A DNA stretch of 54,198 bases from Allobacillus saliphilus (GCF_018138385.1 NZ_JAGSIE010000002.1:1-54198); one strand, 5' to 3'; positions 8,788 to 19,097 are shown, counted from the first letter of the stretch. Program-made: numbers and translations. Notes: generated from the letters alone by a model not told the origin.

Positions 8788-10173
8788 ATGACAATCTATG
8801 AAAGAATTGTTACTAGAGATGAGAAAATTTCTATAGTTGGCCTAGGTTATGTAGGGATGCCAATAGCAGTTGCATTTGCAAAAAAGGTTGGAGTAATTGG
8901 CTTTGATGTTAATAAAGAAAAAATTGAACTTTATAAAAATGGTATAGACCCTACAAAAGAAGTGGGGGATGAAATAATCAAAAACACTACTGTTGATTTT
9001 ACTTCAGATGAAACGAGACTTAGGGAAGCTAAGTTTCATATTGTAGCAGTGCCAACTCCTGTTAAAGATGACCATACACCTGATTTAACACCAGTGGAAT
9101 CTGCTAGCCGTACTTTAGGCAGAAACCTAACAAAAGGTTCGATCGTTGTCTTTGAATCTACTGTTTATCCAGGTGTAACTGAAGAAATCTGTGTTCCAAT
9201 TTTAGAAAAAGAATCAGGACTTAAGTGTGGAATAGATTTCAAAGTTGGTTATTCACCAGAAAGAATTAATCCTGGTGATAAAGTTCATAGGCTAGAGACT
9301 ATTGTAAAAGTTGTGGCAGGCCAAGATGAAGAAACCTTAGAGACTGTTGCGAAAGTATATGAGTTAGTTGTAAAAGCTGGTGTGTATAAAGCAGAAAGCA
9401 TTAAAGTGGCTGAGGCTGCAAAGGTTATAGAGAATGCACAACGTGATATAAATATTGCTTTTATGAATGAGCTTTCAATTATTTTTAATAAAATGAGCAT
9501 TGATACAAAAGCAGTGCTTGAGGCGGCAGGAACTAAATGGAACTTTCTCAATTTCTCGCCTGGACTAGTTGGCGGCCACTGTATCGGAGTAGATCCATAC
9601 TACTTAACGTATAAAGCTGAGCAAATGGGTTATCATTCCCAAATTATTCTTTCAGGAAGAAAAATAAATGATGATATGGGTAAATATATAGCTGAAAGCA
9701 CAGTTAAGAAAATGATTAAGGCAAATAAACAAATAAATGGTGCAAAAGTAGCTATTTTTGGTATTACATTCAAAGAGAATACTCCTGATGTACGAAATAC
9801 AAAAGTAGTAGATGTAATTAAAGAATTGGAAGAGTACGGAGTAGAAGTTAAAGTCGTGGATCCTGCAGCCGATAAAGAAGATTTGTGGCATGAATATAGA
9901 ATTAATCTCTACGAAATTGAAGATATAAAAGAAATGGACGCAGTTATATTTGCAGTTCCACACGAGGAGTTCAAAGCTCTAAGTTTGGAAGATGTTATAG
10001 CAATGTTTGGATCTTCAGATTGTATCAATACTGAAGTAATGGCTGAAATTGCAGCAACATCTGAGAGTGTATTAGATCTTGAGAGTAATAATAGCCGTGT
10101 TTTAATTGATATTAAAGGATTATTTAATCGAGAAGAAGCTGAAAATGCTGGTCTTTTATATTGGAGGTTATAA
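8788..10173 (+). CDS. tviB: UDP-N-acetyl-D-galactosamine (or -glucosamine) 6-dehydrogenase, TviB/WbpO type
   Basis: Oxidises C6 of a UDP-HexNAc to the uronic acid with two NAD. 461 residues: Rossmann motif GLGYVGMPIA near residue 17, central dimerisation domain, catalytic Cys265 in GGHCIGVDPYY, and the C-terminal UDP-binding domain. The YSPERINPGDK motif is typical of the HexNAc branch rather than UDP-glucose dehydrogenase. ATG at 8788 is chosen because TAGGAGTGG lies just upstream; a GTG at 8779 overlaps that site. Paired with the following epimerase as in tviB-tviC. Confidence 0.9.
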   Translation: MTIYERIVTRDEKISIVGLGYVGMPIAVAFAKKVGVIGFDVNKEKIELYKNGIDPTKEVGDEIIKNTTVDFTSDETRLREAKFHIVAVPTPVKDDHTPDLTPVESASRTLGRNLTKGSIVVFESTVYPGVTEEICVPILEKESGLKCGIDFKVGYSPERINPGDKVHRLETIVKVVAGQDEETLETVAKVYELVVKAGVYKAESIKVAEAAKVIENAQRDINIAFMNELSIIFNKMSIDTKAVLEAAGTKWNFLNFSPGLVGGHCIGVDPYYLTYKAEQMGYHSQIILSGRKINDDMGKYIAESTVKKMIKANKQINGAKVAIFGITFKENTPDVRNTKVVDVIKELEEYGVEVKVVDPAADKEDLWHEYRINLYEIEDIKEMDAVIFAVPHEEFKALSLEDVIAMFGSSDCINTEVMAEIAATSESVLDLESNNSRVLIDIKGLFNREEAENAGLLYWRL

Positions 10174-10175
10174 AA

Positions 10176-11150
10176 TTGGGATATAAAAGTATAAGTTTTC
10201 CAGAAGGAACTAAATTTTTAGTGACTGGATCAGCTGGTTTCGTTGGTTCGAATTTAGTAGAGGCAATACTTAATTTAGGTTATCAAGTTAGAGGGCTTGA
10301 TAACCTTTCAACTGGAAAAAAAGAAAATATAGAAGAGTTTATCAATAATTCTAATTATGAATTTATTCAAGGAGATATCCGTGATCTTGAAACATGTATG
10401 AAAGCCTGTGAAGGTGTCGATTTTGTTTTACATCAAGCCGCTTGGGGAAGCGTTCCAAGAAGTATAGAGATGCCATTATTATATGAAGAGATTAACATAA
10501 AAGGTACTTTAAACATGATGGAAGCTGCTAGACAAAATGGTGTGAAGAAATTTGTCTATGCATCGAGTTCATCAGTTTACGGTGATGAGCCAAATCTCCC
10601 TAAACAAGAAGGAAGAGAAGGTAATCTTTTGTCACCTTATGCTCTTACCAAAATGGTAGATGAGGAGTATGGAAAGTTATATACAAAATTATATAATCTT
10701 GATACGTATGGTTTACGCTATTTCAATGTTTTTGGTAGAAGGCAAAATCCAGAGGGAGCATATGCAGCTGTTATTCCCAAATTTATTAAGCAATTACTTA
10801 ATAATGAACAGCCAACTATTAATGGGGATGGTAAGCAGAGTCGGGATTTTACTTACATTGATAATGTTATTGAAGCAAACCTGAAAGCATGTAAAGCAAA
10901 TCATAATGCTGCAGGACAAGCCTACAACATAGCTTATGGTGGAAGAGAATTTCTTATTGATATTTATGCTCAATTATTAAATGCTTTAGGTAAAGATATT
11001 CAGCCTATTTTTGGACCAGATCGGAAAGGTGATATTAAGCATAGTAATGCAGATATTAATAAGGCAAGAGAGATGCTAGGGTATGATCCAAAATGGAGTT
11101 TTGAAAGAGGTATTCAAGCTGCAATAGAGTGGTATAAGGAGAATTTATAA
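10176..11150 (+). CDS. tviC: UDP-N-acetylglucosamine 4-epimerase, TviC/WbpP type
   Basis: SDR epimerase interconverting UDP-GlcNAc and UDP-GalNAc or their uronates. 324 residues with TGSAGFVGSNL near the N terminus, HQAAWGSVPRS, ASSSSVYGD and the catalytic Tyr155/Lys159 pair in YALTK. The TTG at 10176 is preferred over TTG 10161 because GGAGG (10163-10167) sits eight bases before it, two bases after the previous stop. With the dehydrogenase before it, it would supply UDP-GalNAcA. Confidence 0.9.
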   Translation: MGYKSISFPEGTKFLVTGSAGFVGSNLVEAILNLGYQVRGLDNLSTGKKENIEEFINNSNYEFIQGDIRDLETCMKACEGVDFVLHQAAWGSVPRSIEMPLLYEEINIKGTLNMMEAARQNGVKKFVYASSSSVYGDEPNLPKQEGREGNLLSPYALTKMVDEEYGKLYTKLYNLDTYGLRYFNVFGRRQNPEGAYAAVIPKFIKQLLNNEQPTINGDGKQSRDFTYIDNVIEANLKACKANHNAAGQAYNIAYGGREFLIDIYAQLLNALGKDIQPIFGPDRKGDIKHSNADINKAREMLGYDPKWSFERGIQAAIEWYKENL

Positions 11151-11153
11151 ATT

Positions 11154-11978
11154 ATGATGAATTTGAAGCCTAAAGTATCAGTAATTATGTCCGTTTTCAA
11201 TTGCGAAGATACTATTGATGAAGCAATTGAATCCATCTTAAACCAAACTTATTCTAATTTTGAATTGATAATTTGTGATGACTGTTCTACGGACAACACA
11301 TATAACAAAGTTCTATATTATAAAAAGAAATATCCCGACAAAGTAGTTTTAATTAAGAATGATCAAAACTCAAAGCTCTCTTTCTCTTTAAATCATTGTT
11401 TAAAGTATGCAACAGGTGATTATGTTGCTCGTATGGATGGAGATGATATTTCTTTACCAATGAGATTAGAAAAACAAGTTGCTTTTTTAATGGAACACCC
11501 TGAATTTATGGTAGTTGGTACAAATATGCAGAGATTTGACACTGAGAGAAAATATGGTCAGGTTAAAGTTCCAGCCCGACCCCATAAAACAGTGTTAAAA
11601 AGTAGCGTACCATTTTGCCATGCAACGATTATGATGAGAAAAACTGCATATGATAAGCTGGATGGATACACTGTCTCCAAAAGAACTGTTAGGGGACAGG
11701 ATAGAGATCTTTGGTTTCGATTTTATGCAGAAGGATTTGATGGCGCAAATATACAGGAGGCTCTGTATATGGTTCGAGAAGATATGAATGCTGTGAAAAG
11801 ACGTACGTTTAAGGTGCGTTGGAACAGTATGTTAACTTCAATAATGGGTTATAGATTATTGAAGTTTCCTTTGAAAGATTATCCTTTCGTATTCTTGCCA
11901 TTAATAAAGGCATTTATACCTAGTTCAATTATGCATCGGTATCACAGGAATAAGCAAGAAAAGATAATTAAAGGATAA
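11154..11978 (+). CDS. Glycosyltransferase family 2
   Basis: GT-A transferase of 274 residues. N-terminal VSVIMSVFNCEDTIDEAIESI opening (split here as a motif), DDCSTDNT, and the metal-binding RMDGDD motif near residue 92; the C-terminal third is basic and probably membrane associated (two short hydrophobic stretches near 225-262). Start is one of two adjacent ATGs, four bases after the epimerase gene. Adds one sugar of the repeat unit; linkage cannot be read from sequence. Confidence 0.88.
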   Translation: MMNLKPKVSVIMSVFNCEDTIDEAIESILNQTYSNFELIICDDCSTDNTYNKVLYYKKKYPDKVVLIKNDQNSKLSFSLNHCLKYATGDYVARMDGDDISLPMRLEKQVAFLMEHPEFMVVGTNMQRFDTERKYGQVKVPARPHKTVLKSSVPFCHATIMMRKTAYDKLDGYTVSKRTVRGQDRDLWFRFYAEGFDGANIQEALYMVREDMNAVKRRTFKVRWNSMLTSIMGYRLLKFPLKDYPFVFLPLIKAFIPSSIMHRYHRNKQEKIIKG

Positions 11979-12016
11979 ACCCAAATAGAAGTTGGTAAAA
12001 GAAAGTGTGGTATTGA

Positions 12017-13204
12017 ATGAAAAGTATAATGTTATTTATCGGTTCTTTATCAGCTGGTGGAGCAGAACGAACAGTGTCAAATCTATCATTGAATTTGTCT
12101 AGTGATATAGAGAAAGAAATAATTATATATGGAAAGAATCCTGTAATAGACTACCCATATGGTGGACAGTTAGTAGAATTAGATGACTTAGAGAAAGGTA
12201 ACTTATTAAAAAAAACATATGCTTTCCTATATAGGATTAAAGCGATAAAAAGAATGAAAAGGCTATATAATAATAAGACAATAGTAAGTTTTTTAGAATA
12301 CCCTAATTTGATAAATCTAATGACATACAAACATGGCAACACAATTATATCTGTAAGAAATCATATGTCGACTAAACACCAAAAGGGAATAAAGAGTTTT
12401 TTTTGGAATATGACAATTAAATTCTTATATAACAAAGCAGATAGCGTAATTGCTGTTTCGAAAGAAATAAAGAAAGATTTAGTGAATTTTTATGGAATCG
12501 ATAAAGAAAAAATTAGAGTTATTTATAATTCGTATCCTATTGAAAAGATAAAGAAACTTTCACAAGAGGTAATTGAACACGAATATAAATATATCTTTGA
12601 TCACCCAGTAATTATTACTGTAGGAAGTCTAACGAAACAAAAAGGACATTGGCATTTAATAAGGTCTTTTAAAAAGATCAAGAAGGAAGTACCTAATGCT
12701 AAGCTTGTAATTCTGGGTGATGGCCATTTAAAGCCATATTTAAAACAGCTATCTATTGATTTATCCATCGATAAAGATGTTCACTTTCTGGGGTTTCAAA
12801 AAAATCCATTTAAATACATCTCTAGTTCAAAACTATTTGTTTTGCCTTCCCTCTATGAAGGGTTTCCGAATGCTTTAGCAGAAGCAATGGCATGCGGTGT
12901 ACCAATCGTTTCATCCGATTGTTTATCTGGACCTAGAGAAATATTGGCTCCAGATGAATTTAATGTAGAGAATATAAGTTATGAATTAAAAGAAGACAGA
13001 TATGGTGTTCTAATTCCAGTTTGTAATGGAATTAGATACGGTGCAGTAGAACATCTAACAAAGGAAGAAGAAATTATGGCAGAGACTATGATTTCTTTAT
13101 TAAAGAAGCAGAAGGTAATGAATCATTTTTCTTCACAAGCATTGAAAAGGATGGAAGACTTTAATTTAAACAATATTATTAAAGAATGGGAAAGTATACT
13201 TTAA
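12017..13204 (+). CDS. Glycosyltransferase family 4 (GT-B)
   Basis: 395 residues. N-terminal SLSAGGAERTVSNL motif characteristic of GT4 enzymes, C-terminal GSLTKQKGHWHLI and LYEGFPNALAEAMACGVPIV with the E-x7-E pair. Strongly AT-rich like its neighbours to 19 kb, which suggests the repeat-unit genes were acquired separately from the flanking conserved genes. Specific sugar unknown. Confidence 0.88.
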   Translation: MKSIMLFIGSLSAGGAERTVSNLSLNLSSDIEKEIIIYGKNPVIDYPYGGQLVELDDLEKGNLLKKTYAFLYRIKAIKRMKRLYNNKTIVSFLEYPNLINLMTYKHGNTIISVRNHMSTKHQKGIKSFFWNMTIKFLYNKADSVIAVSKEIKKDLVNFYGIDKEKIRVIYNSYPIEKIKKLSQEVIEHEYKYIFDHPVIITVGSLTKQKGHWHLIRSFKKIKKEVPNAKLVILGDGHLKPYLKQLSIDLSIDKDVHFLGFQKNPFKYISSSKLFVLPSLYEGFPNALAEAMACGVPIVSSDCLSGPREILAPDEFNVENISYELKEDRYGVLIPVCNGIRYGAVEHLTKEEEIMAETMISLLKKQKVMNHFSSQALKRMEDFNLNNIIKEWESIL

Positions 13205-13296
13205 TAATATGAATTAAAGATAATTATGGTCAAATATAGTTGATTTATCTGTGTAGGTGAGAGTGATAATTCATATCTTTAATTTAGTAGACTTTA

Positions 13297-13327
13297 TTGA
13301 CAAGCTATTAAAATCTTCACATATAGT
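13297..13327 (+). promoter_or_regulatory. Possible internal promoter before the polymerase gene
   Basis: A perfect TTGACA (13297-13302) is followed after 19 bases by TATAGT (13322-13327); the spacing is longer than ideal. It lies in a 188-base gap within the otherwise compact EPS operon. Confidence 0.3.
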
Positions 13328-13392
13328 ATGAATCAAAATTTTTGACTTCTCTATAGTAGTTCATAATTTTTAGAAAAAAAGCGGGGGTAAAA

Positions 13393-14886
13393 ATGCAAAG
13401 TCAAAAGATTAAGCTAAGAACACAAAGATTAAATAAAGAAGTTGGCTTTGTAACCTTTTTTCTTTCAATCTTAGTATATGTACTATATTTACTCACTTTT
13501 TCCCTGGTAAATGCAAATCAAGATTACAGTATATGGGTATTTTTGTTAAGCTGGCTAGGCATTTTCCTATTCCTGTATATATGTTTCTCATGGTATCTAA
13601 TCACAAATGTTGTTTTTACACCGTATACTATATTTATGCTCTTTTTATTTTTATTTAATTATGGCCAACCATTTTTATGGGCTTTCGGTATTCACGACTT
13701 AGCGGAGATAGGTAAGTCAAGTTTATATAATTTTGGGGCTGCAAGTACTAGTGATATTATGAAAGCACAAACTTTTACGTTAATATCTACATTAATGTTC
13801 CATACTGGAGCAGTTTTTTGCTACAAAGAAGGAAATAAACGTAAACTTGAAAAGACTAAGCGAAGCTTAAATCAATATGAAAATCCGATAATTCTAAAAT
13901 CTATATATTATACATGTTTTATCGTAGGGATCGTAGTTTTTCCAGTAACTTTAATATATTCCTTTTTGGACCTTCAAATTTCATTAACACATGGATATCA
14001 TGCTCTTTACTATTCTGAGTATGCTAGAACCGGGATTAATCTTACTATATTAGAAACATTATTTTTCCCTTGTCTAGTCGGATTATTAATTGGTAGTAAA
14101 TATAATAAAAAGGTTACTTTTTACGTCTACATTGTATTTGCGCTTTTTATAATATTTAGTGCACTTTCAGGAGATAGGGGTTCGTGGGTTTACAAAGTAA
14201 TAATACTAGTTTGGCTTCGACATGTGTGTTATAAGCCAATAAACCTAAAAAAAACAATCCAGTATGGCACTCTGTCTGTTATAGCTTTGTATATTGTGGA
14301 TGTTTTAAGATCCTTAAGAAATACTGGGATTAGCATAGAAGCAGTAATTCACTCTTTAAACCTCGAAAACAACCCATTTAAATCCACCATCTTTGAAATG
14401 GGAGGTTCAATGCAACCTCTAATTGTTCTACAAAAATATGGTTGGGATGTATGGCCGTATGCTAATACTTATTTTACTGCAATAACTGGGATGATAACAA
14501 ATAAAATAACCTATTTGTTAGATATCCCATTCTCTCTAATCGGTAGCTGGTTCTCGGATTATTTGGGCATAACATGGGGGGCTGGTTTTTCAATGTTCGC
14601 AGAGGCTCTTTTAAATTTCGGACCAATATTTGCCCCTTTGTTCATGATAATAATGGGTTATATAATAACATCTTTTATTTATGTTAATAAGAGAATTGAT
14701 TATAAAACAAGTCCATTTAAAGTTTTCTTTGTTGCTGCAACATTGCATTCCTTTATTCCTGTTGTAAGAAATTCTTTTCACCTGCTCCTAAAAAATTGGT
14801 TGTATGGTGTGATAGCTCTTTGTATTATCATTTTGATTTTTAATGCTTTACAACGAAAATTCTCAAAAAGGTATATAGCTAATTAA
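13393..14886 (+). CDS. wzy: Wzy-type oligosaccharide repeat-unit polymerase
   Basis: Polytopic membrane protein of 497 residues with roughly eleven to twelve hydrophobic segments, e.g. LSILVYVLYLLTFSLV near 23 and YGVIALCIIILIFNAL near the C terminus. A long loop near residues 300-390 contains GSMQPLIVL and a SWFSDYLGITWGAGFSM stretch, typical of O-antigen polymerase-like proteins. Wzy proteins share little sequence, so the call rests on topology, size and position between glycosyltransferases and flippase. GGGGG precedes the ATG. Confidence 0.78.
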   Translation: MQSQKIKLRTQRLNKEVGFVTFFLSILVYVLYLLTFSLVNANQDYSIWVFLLSWLGIFLFLYICFSWYLITNVVFTPYTIFMLFLFLFNYGQPFLWAFGIHDLAEIGKSSLYNFGAASTSDIMKAQTFTLISTLMFHTGAVFCYKEGNKRKLEKTKRSLNQYENPIILKSIYYTCFIVGIVVFPVTLIYSFLDLQISLTHGYHALYYSEYARTGINLTILETLFFPCLVGLLIGSKYNKKVTFYVYIVFALFIIFSALSGDRGSWVYKVIILVWLRHVCYKPINLKKTIQYGTLSVIALYIVDVLRSLRNTGISIEAVIHSLNLENNPFKSTIFEMGGSMQPLIVLQKYGWDVWPYANTYFTAITGMITNKITYLLDIPFSLIGSWFSDYLGITWGAGFSMFAEALLNFGPIFAPLFMIIMGYIITSFIYVNKRIDYKTSPFKVFFVAATLHSFIPVVRNSFHLLLKNWLYGVIALCIIILIFNALQRKFSKRYIAN

Positions 14887-15068
14887 GGCTATGTAATTTT
14901 ATTAAACTATGCTTTTATAATTCCTTTAATGCATATCATTTTTTTACTAGGACATTATGTAAAATACAAATACAAAACATAAAGTATGTTAGGATTAAGC
15001 GTTATAAAAATGCAGGGTTATCTAATTTATTATCTGATAAGAGAGTCTGTTAAGAAGGTGTGTTCATT

Positions 15069-16781
15069 ATGTCAAAAATGGTTATGGTCTGTTTTAAGGA
15101 GAAACCCAGAATAGACCAGATTATATATAAATTAAATAAAATGAATGAAAGGTTGATCCCTGACAATATCAAGGAATCAAAACCAAACATTCTTAGTCCA
15201 AACCCAAAGTTATTAATGGCTGTTTATAGTCAAAATAGTACAGTTTTACAATCACCAGACAATGCAGCAATTTGTCTTGGTACGGTTTTTGGAAATAGTA
15301 ATTGGGAAAAACCGGGTTTACAAGCCCCAGACGGTACGTATGCGTTAATTCGAAGTAATGATAAATATGTTGAGGCTGTTTCGGATATGATTGGTTCGAG
15401 AACCATTTGGTATTACATGGACCAGGATAAATTTATTGTATCTACTTCCCAGAGGGCAATAATAATGTTAGTAGGTAGTTTTGAATTAAATGAAAAAGTG
15501 ATTCCATGGATGCTGTCAGCCGGAAATCTTGGTCCAAGTCTTTCGTGGGATAAAAGGATTCAATGCCTCCCTCCAAATTCGATAGCAAGCCTTAATAGAA
15601 ATGAATGGAGGTTAAATGTTTCCACTTCTACGGCAGTATTTGACGCCACAGAACAAACTACTCAAGAACATACCATTAGATTAGAAAAAGCTATACAAGA
15701 GACATTTAATGACATTAATATTAAACCTGACCAATGGGTTATTCCGTTATCTGGGGGGTATGACAGTAGAGCTCTTTTATTATTTTTAAAAGAAAAGTAC
15801 AATTTAGAAACAATTACTTGGGGGACGGAATCTTCCCTTTCTATGAAACATAGTGACTCACAAATTGCCAAAGAACTTTCAGAATACCTTGGGATAAAAA
15901 ACTCTTTTTTTTTATTAGATAAAAAAGATATCAGTGCAAAAACAATATTAAATCGATTTATTCAAAATGGTGAAGGCCGTATCGACCATTTGTCAGGGTA
16001 CGTAGATGGTTTTGATTTGTGGAAAATGCTTCATGAAAGAGGAATTAAAGGAATCATTAGAGGTGATGTGCCTTGGCCAACATCTTACCCAATGGATGAA
16101 AAAGATTTAAGAAGAATATTAGGCCTTAGTTTATGGACTGATTATATAAATTTACCACATCCTACTCAGTTTGATATACCAGATCAAGATTTTCCTGAGG
16201 AATTTTCAAAAAAGGAAAATGAATCCCTAGGAGGTTTACGAAATAGATTATATCAAAACGTGAGAATGCCACTTATCTTGGCAGCACTAAATGATTTGAA
16301 GACACCCTATATCGAGTTAACTAATCCTTTTTTATCTAGGAAGATAATTGAAGTAACTAGATCGTTGCCAGAAAACTTGTTAAAAGATAAACAGCTCTTT
16401 AAAGAAATTATTAATAAGCACAGCCCTGCAATAGGATATGCGAAGTATTCAGCAAATGAAGAAAATGGGGATATATTACAGAAAGAATCGATGAAGGAAT
16501 TACTTATTGAAGAAATAACTCATAATGGAGATAGTGTTTTTTCGGATACTTATTTAACATTTATTCTTAATAAACTCCGGAATCAAGATAATACTGTGAG
16601 GGTGAACTATATTAAAAGGATAAAGTCTTTGATAAGCCCCTATATTTCAAAAAGGTTTAAAGCACAAATTAGGAACCATGTAACAAAGCAAAATATGGAT
16701 TTTAATGTATTAGCTTTTCGGTCGGTTATTATAATAAAAATGAAACAGTTATTACAAGAGGATATGAAATTCCTAAGATAA
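15069..16781 (+). CDS. Asparagine-synthetase-like amidotransferase without an N-terminal cysteine
   Basis: 570 residues. The N-terminal half resembles an Ntn-type glutamine amidotransferase fold (RSNDKYVEAVSDMIGSRTIWYY), and the C-terminal half is an AsnB-type synthase domain with the PP-loop SGGYDSR at 228-234. Asparagine synthetases need Cys as residue 2 to release ammonia from glutamine; here the start is MSKMVMV, so glutaminase activity is probably absent or ammonia comes from elsewhere. In a uronate-rich EPS locus the likely task is amide formation on a sugar carboxyl group (inference). ATG 15069 is preferred over GTG 15060 because AAGAAGGTG is its ribosome binding site. Confidence 0.8.
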   Translation: MSKMVMVCFKEKPRIDQIIYKLNKMNERLIPDNIKESKPNILSPNPKLLMAVYSQNSTVLQSPDNAAICLGTVFGNSNWEKPGLQAPDGTYALIRSNDKYVEAVSDMIGSRTIWYYMDQDKFIVSTSQRAIIMLVGSFELNEKVIPWMLSAGNLGPSLSWDKRIQCLPPNSIASLNRNEWRLNVSTSTAVFDATEQTTQEHTIRLEKAIQETFNDINIKPDQWVIPLSGGYDSRALLLFLKEKYNLETITWGTESSLSMKHSDSQIAKELSEYLGIKNSFFLLDKKDISAKTILNRFIQNGEGRIDHLSGYVDGFDLWKMLHERGIKGIIRGDVPWPTSYPMDEKDLRRILGLSLWTDYINLPHPTQFDIPDQDFPEEFSKKENESLGGLRNRLYQNVRMPLILAALNDLKTPYIELTNPFLSRKIIEVTRSLPENLLKDKQLFKEIINKHSPAIGYAKYSANEENGDILQKESMKELLIEEITHNGDSVFSDTYLTFILNKLRNQDNTVRVNYIKRIKSLISPYISKRFKAQIRNHVTKQNMDFNVLAFRSVIIIKMKQLLQEDMKFLR

Positions 16782-16869
16782 TAACTATAGCCTCCTAAAT
16801 TTAATGTTTATTTGATAATAACAATATAAATGAATTAAGATTTTCTATCTATAAGAAGGCGGAATAATA

Positions 16870-18111
16870 TTGGGGAAACTAATACATTTTTTTAAAAAAA
16901 GATTAAGGTTTATCATATTTTCAATGCTTAGAATTTTAACCATGGTACTAGGTTTAGTTACAAATATTATAATAGTGAGACAACTAAGTATTGAAGATTT
17001 TGGGGTTTTCTCTGTGGCATTAATGTTGGTTGGTTTGTTAACCACATTTGGGTTTAGCTGGAGCTCATCCTCAATACTTTACTATGGTAGTAAAGAAAAG
17101 GAACGGTTTGGAAGTATTAATAAAACCTTTTGGGCGAGAAATATAATAATTTTTGTAAGTTTAATAATAACTACTATGATTTTTATTCTATTTAGAAATC
17201 AGATTAATGCATATATAGGCTTAGATATTTGGTTTTTATTATTGTTGTGGTTATATGTTAGCGTTGTTGAAAATTACTTAAATCAGTACTTTTTAGCAGT
17301 TAATAAACAAATAATGTCTACAATGCTCTCTATCACAGCTAAGATATTCTATATTATTTTAATACTCTTTCTTCAGTTTGATGTTACCACATTAATTATA
17401 ATACACATTGTTAGTCATGCCTCTGTAATTCTATATGTTTTAGGTGTTAACAGAAAAGATATTGGGAAATTTGAATTTGATAAATCTTGGTTTAAAGAGG
17501 TTCTTAACTTTTCACTTTGGCAATTATTTGGGTTTTCTGGATTATACCTTATTAACTTTGGGGATATCGCAGTAATCAAGTATCTCATGGACGATCAAAA
17601 TGTTGGTATTTATAACGGAGCAAACCAACTATTTAACGCCATTGTGACATTTTCATTTGTTATTTCAAGTTATTTTGCATCTAGCGTATCAACTTATTTT
17701 GAAAAAAATGATGGGAGTGCAATTAAACAATTTTTTTATAAAGAAAGGTTTTATATAACTGGAGCTAGCGTTGTTGCCCATTTAATTGTAATCTTACTTT
17801 CTGAACCAATTATAGTAACATTGTATGGTGAGAGATATATTGAATCTGTTAGTGTGTTCAATATCTTAATGATTGGTAGTCTCATTAGATATATGGCTGT
17901 ATTCTATACCTTATATTACAACACAAATAGAAAACATAAAGTACTTCAATACGTGAACATCGTGCGTGCTATTATTAATGTATTGTTAAGTTTTATATTA
18001 GTTAAGTGGTTTGGAATAATTGGAGCAGCTGTAGGTACCACATTGGCTATATTAGTTACATTTTTATTCTCTGTCTATTACTGTGAAAAACGAATTAAAG
18101 CATTTTTATAA
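16870..18111 (+). CDS. wzx: Wzx-type lipid-linked oligosaccharide flippase
   Basis: MOP/MATE-like exporter moving undecaprenyl-linked repeat units across the membrane. 413 residues with about twelve hydrophobic helices from residue 14 to the end, and the usual N-terminal VTNIIIVRQLSIEDFGVFSVA signature of this family just after the first helix. TTG start at 16870 with AGAAGGCGG seven bases upstream. Together with Wzy it makes the locus Wzx/Wzy-dependent rather than ABC-exporter-dependent. Confidence 0.87.
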   Translation: MGKLIHFFKKRLRFIIFSMLRILTMVLGLVTNIIIVRQLSIEDFGVFSVALMLVGLLTTFGFSWSSSSILYYGSKEKERFGSINKTFWARNIIIFVSLIITTMIFILFRNQINAYIGLDIWFLLLLWLYVSVVENYLNQYFLAVNKQIMSTMLSITAKIFYIILILFLQFDVTTLIIIHIVSHASVILYVLGVNRKDIGKFEFDKSWFKEVLNFSLWQLFGFSGLYLINFGDIAVIKYLMDDQNVGIYNGANQLFNAIVTFSFVISSYFASSVSTYFEKNDGSAIKQFFYKERFYITGASVVAHLIVILLSEPIIVTLYGERYIESVSVFNILMIGSLIRYMAVFYTLYYNTNRKHKVLQYVNIVRAIINVLLSFILVKWFGIIGAAVGTTLAILVTFLFSVYYCEKRIKAFL

Positions 18112-18143
18112 CCAATTAGTCCAAAGTTCAAGGAGGGGATCTT

Positions 18144-19097
18144 ATGAAAACAATATTAAAAAAGTTATTTAATGAAAGTGAAATTATAATCTATCTATAT
18201 GATAGGATTACGGGTGCTTATTTTAAAAATTTCATTTCAGATGAAAGATTAATAAGAAAGAAGTTCAAAAATAGATTAGGTAGGGATTTACAGTTAGATA
18301 ATCCAGTTAAATTTAATGATAAGTTACAATGGTTAAAATTAAACTGGTATGATCCATTGGCTACAAAATGTGCCGATAAATATGAAGTGAGAGAGTTTGT
18401 ATCAGAAACTATTGGAGAAGAATATTTGAATGAACTTTATGGTGTTTATGAGTCAGTAGATGAAATTGATATAGATAAACTACCGAACTCATTTGTCTTA
18501 AAGGGAACACATGGCTCCGGTTATAATGTTATATGCAAAGATAAGAATAAGATGAACTGGGATGAAGAATTTAAAAAAATGAGGAGATGGCTTAGATTAA
18601 ATTATTTTTGGAAAGTACGACAATGGGTTTATAAAGACATAAAGCCAAGAATTGTATGTGAAAAATTTATTGAACAGGAAGAAGGGGCGGAACTACGTGA
18701 CTACCGTTTTTTCTGTTTTAACGGTAATCCAAAATTCATAACTGTTGATTTTAGTATAACTAATAAGAAGAACACTAGAAGAAATCTTTATGATTTAGAT
18801 TGGAACCTTATGGAGCAGGAAATAGCATATCCTAGAGAATTAAATTTAAAAGTTGATAAGCCTGATAAATTAGACAAGATGATTGAATTAAGTAAAAAAT
18901 TATCAGCTAATTTTCCTCATGCCAGAGTAGATTTTTATTATATAGACAATAGAATTATTTTTGGTGAAATTACATTTTTTCATCAAGGTGGTATGGGAAA
19001 GATAAAGCCATTAGAATTTGAGGATGAGATGGGTAGTTGGTTAAAACTCCCTAAAAAACCAGCTATAACAGATACAAGTAATGGCAGAAATCTATAA
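18144..19097 (+). CDS. TupA-like ATP-grasp ligase
   Basis: 317 residues with the TupA-like ATP-grasp layout: KFNDKLQWLKL near 55, KCADKYEVREFV, VLKGTHGSGYNV nucleotide-binding loop near 115, CEKFIEQEEGAELRDYRFFCFNG near 170 (split motif: CEKFI, DYRFFCFNG) and a C-terminal DFYYIDNRIIFGEITF region carrying acidic metal ligands. TupA is needed for teichuronopeptide synthesis in alkaliphilic bacilli; ATP-grasp enzymes join a carboxylate to an amine. Here a role in attaching an amino acid to a uronic-acid carboxyl is plausible but not shown. AAGGAGGGG precedes the ATG. Confidence 0.83.
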   Translation: MKTILKKLFNESEIIIYLYDRITGAYFKNFISDERLIRKKFKNRLGRDLQLDNPVKFNDKLQWLKLNWYDPLATKCADKYEVREFVSETIGEEYLNELYGVYESVDEIDIDKLPNSFVLKGTHGSGYNVICKDKNKMNWDEEFKKMRRWLRLNYFWKVRQWVYKDIKPRIVCEKFIEQEEGAELRDYRFFCFNGNPKFITVDFSITNKKNTRRNLYDLDWNLMEQEIAYPRELNLKVDKPDKLDKMIELSKKLSANFPHARVDFYYIDNRIIFGEITFFHQGGMGKIKPLEFEDEMGSWLKLPKKPAITDTSNGRNL

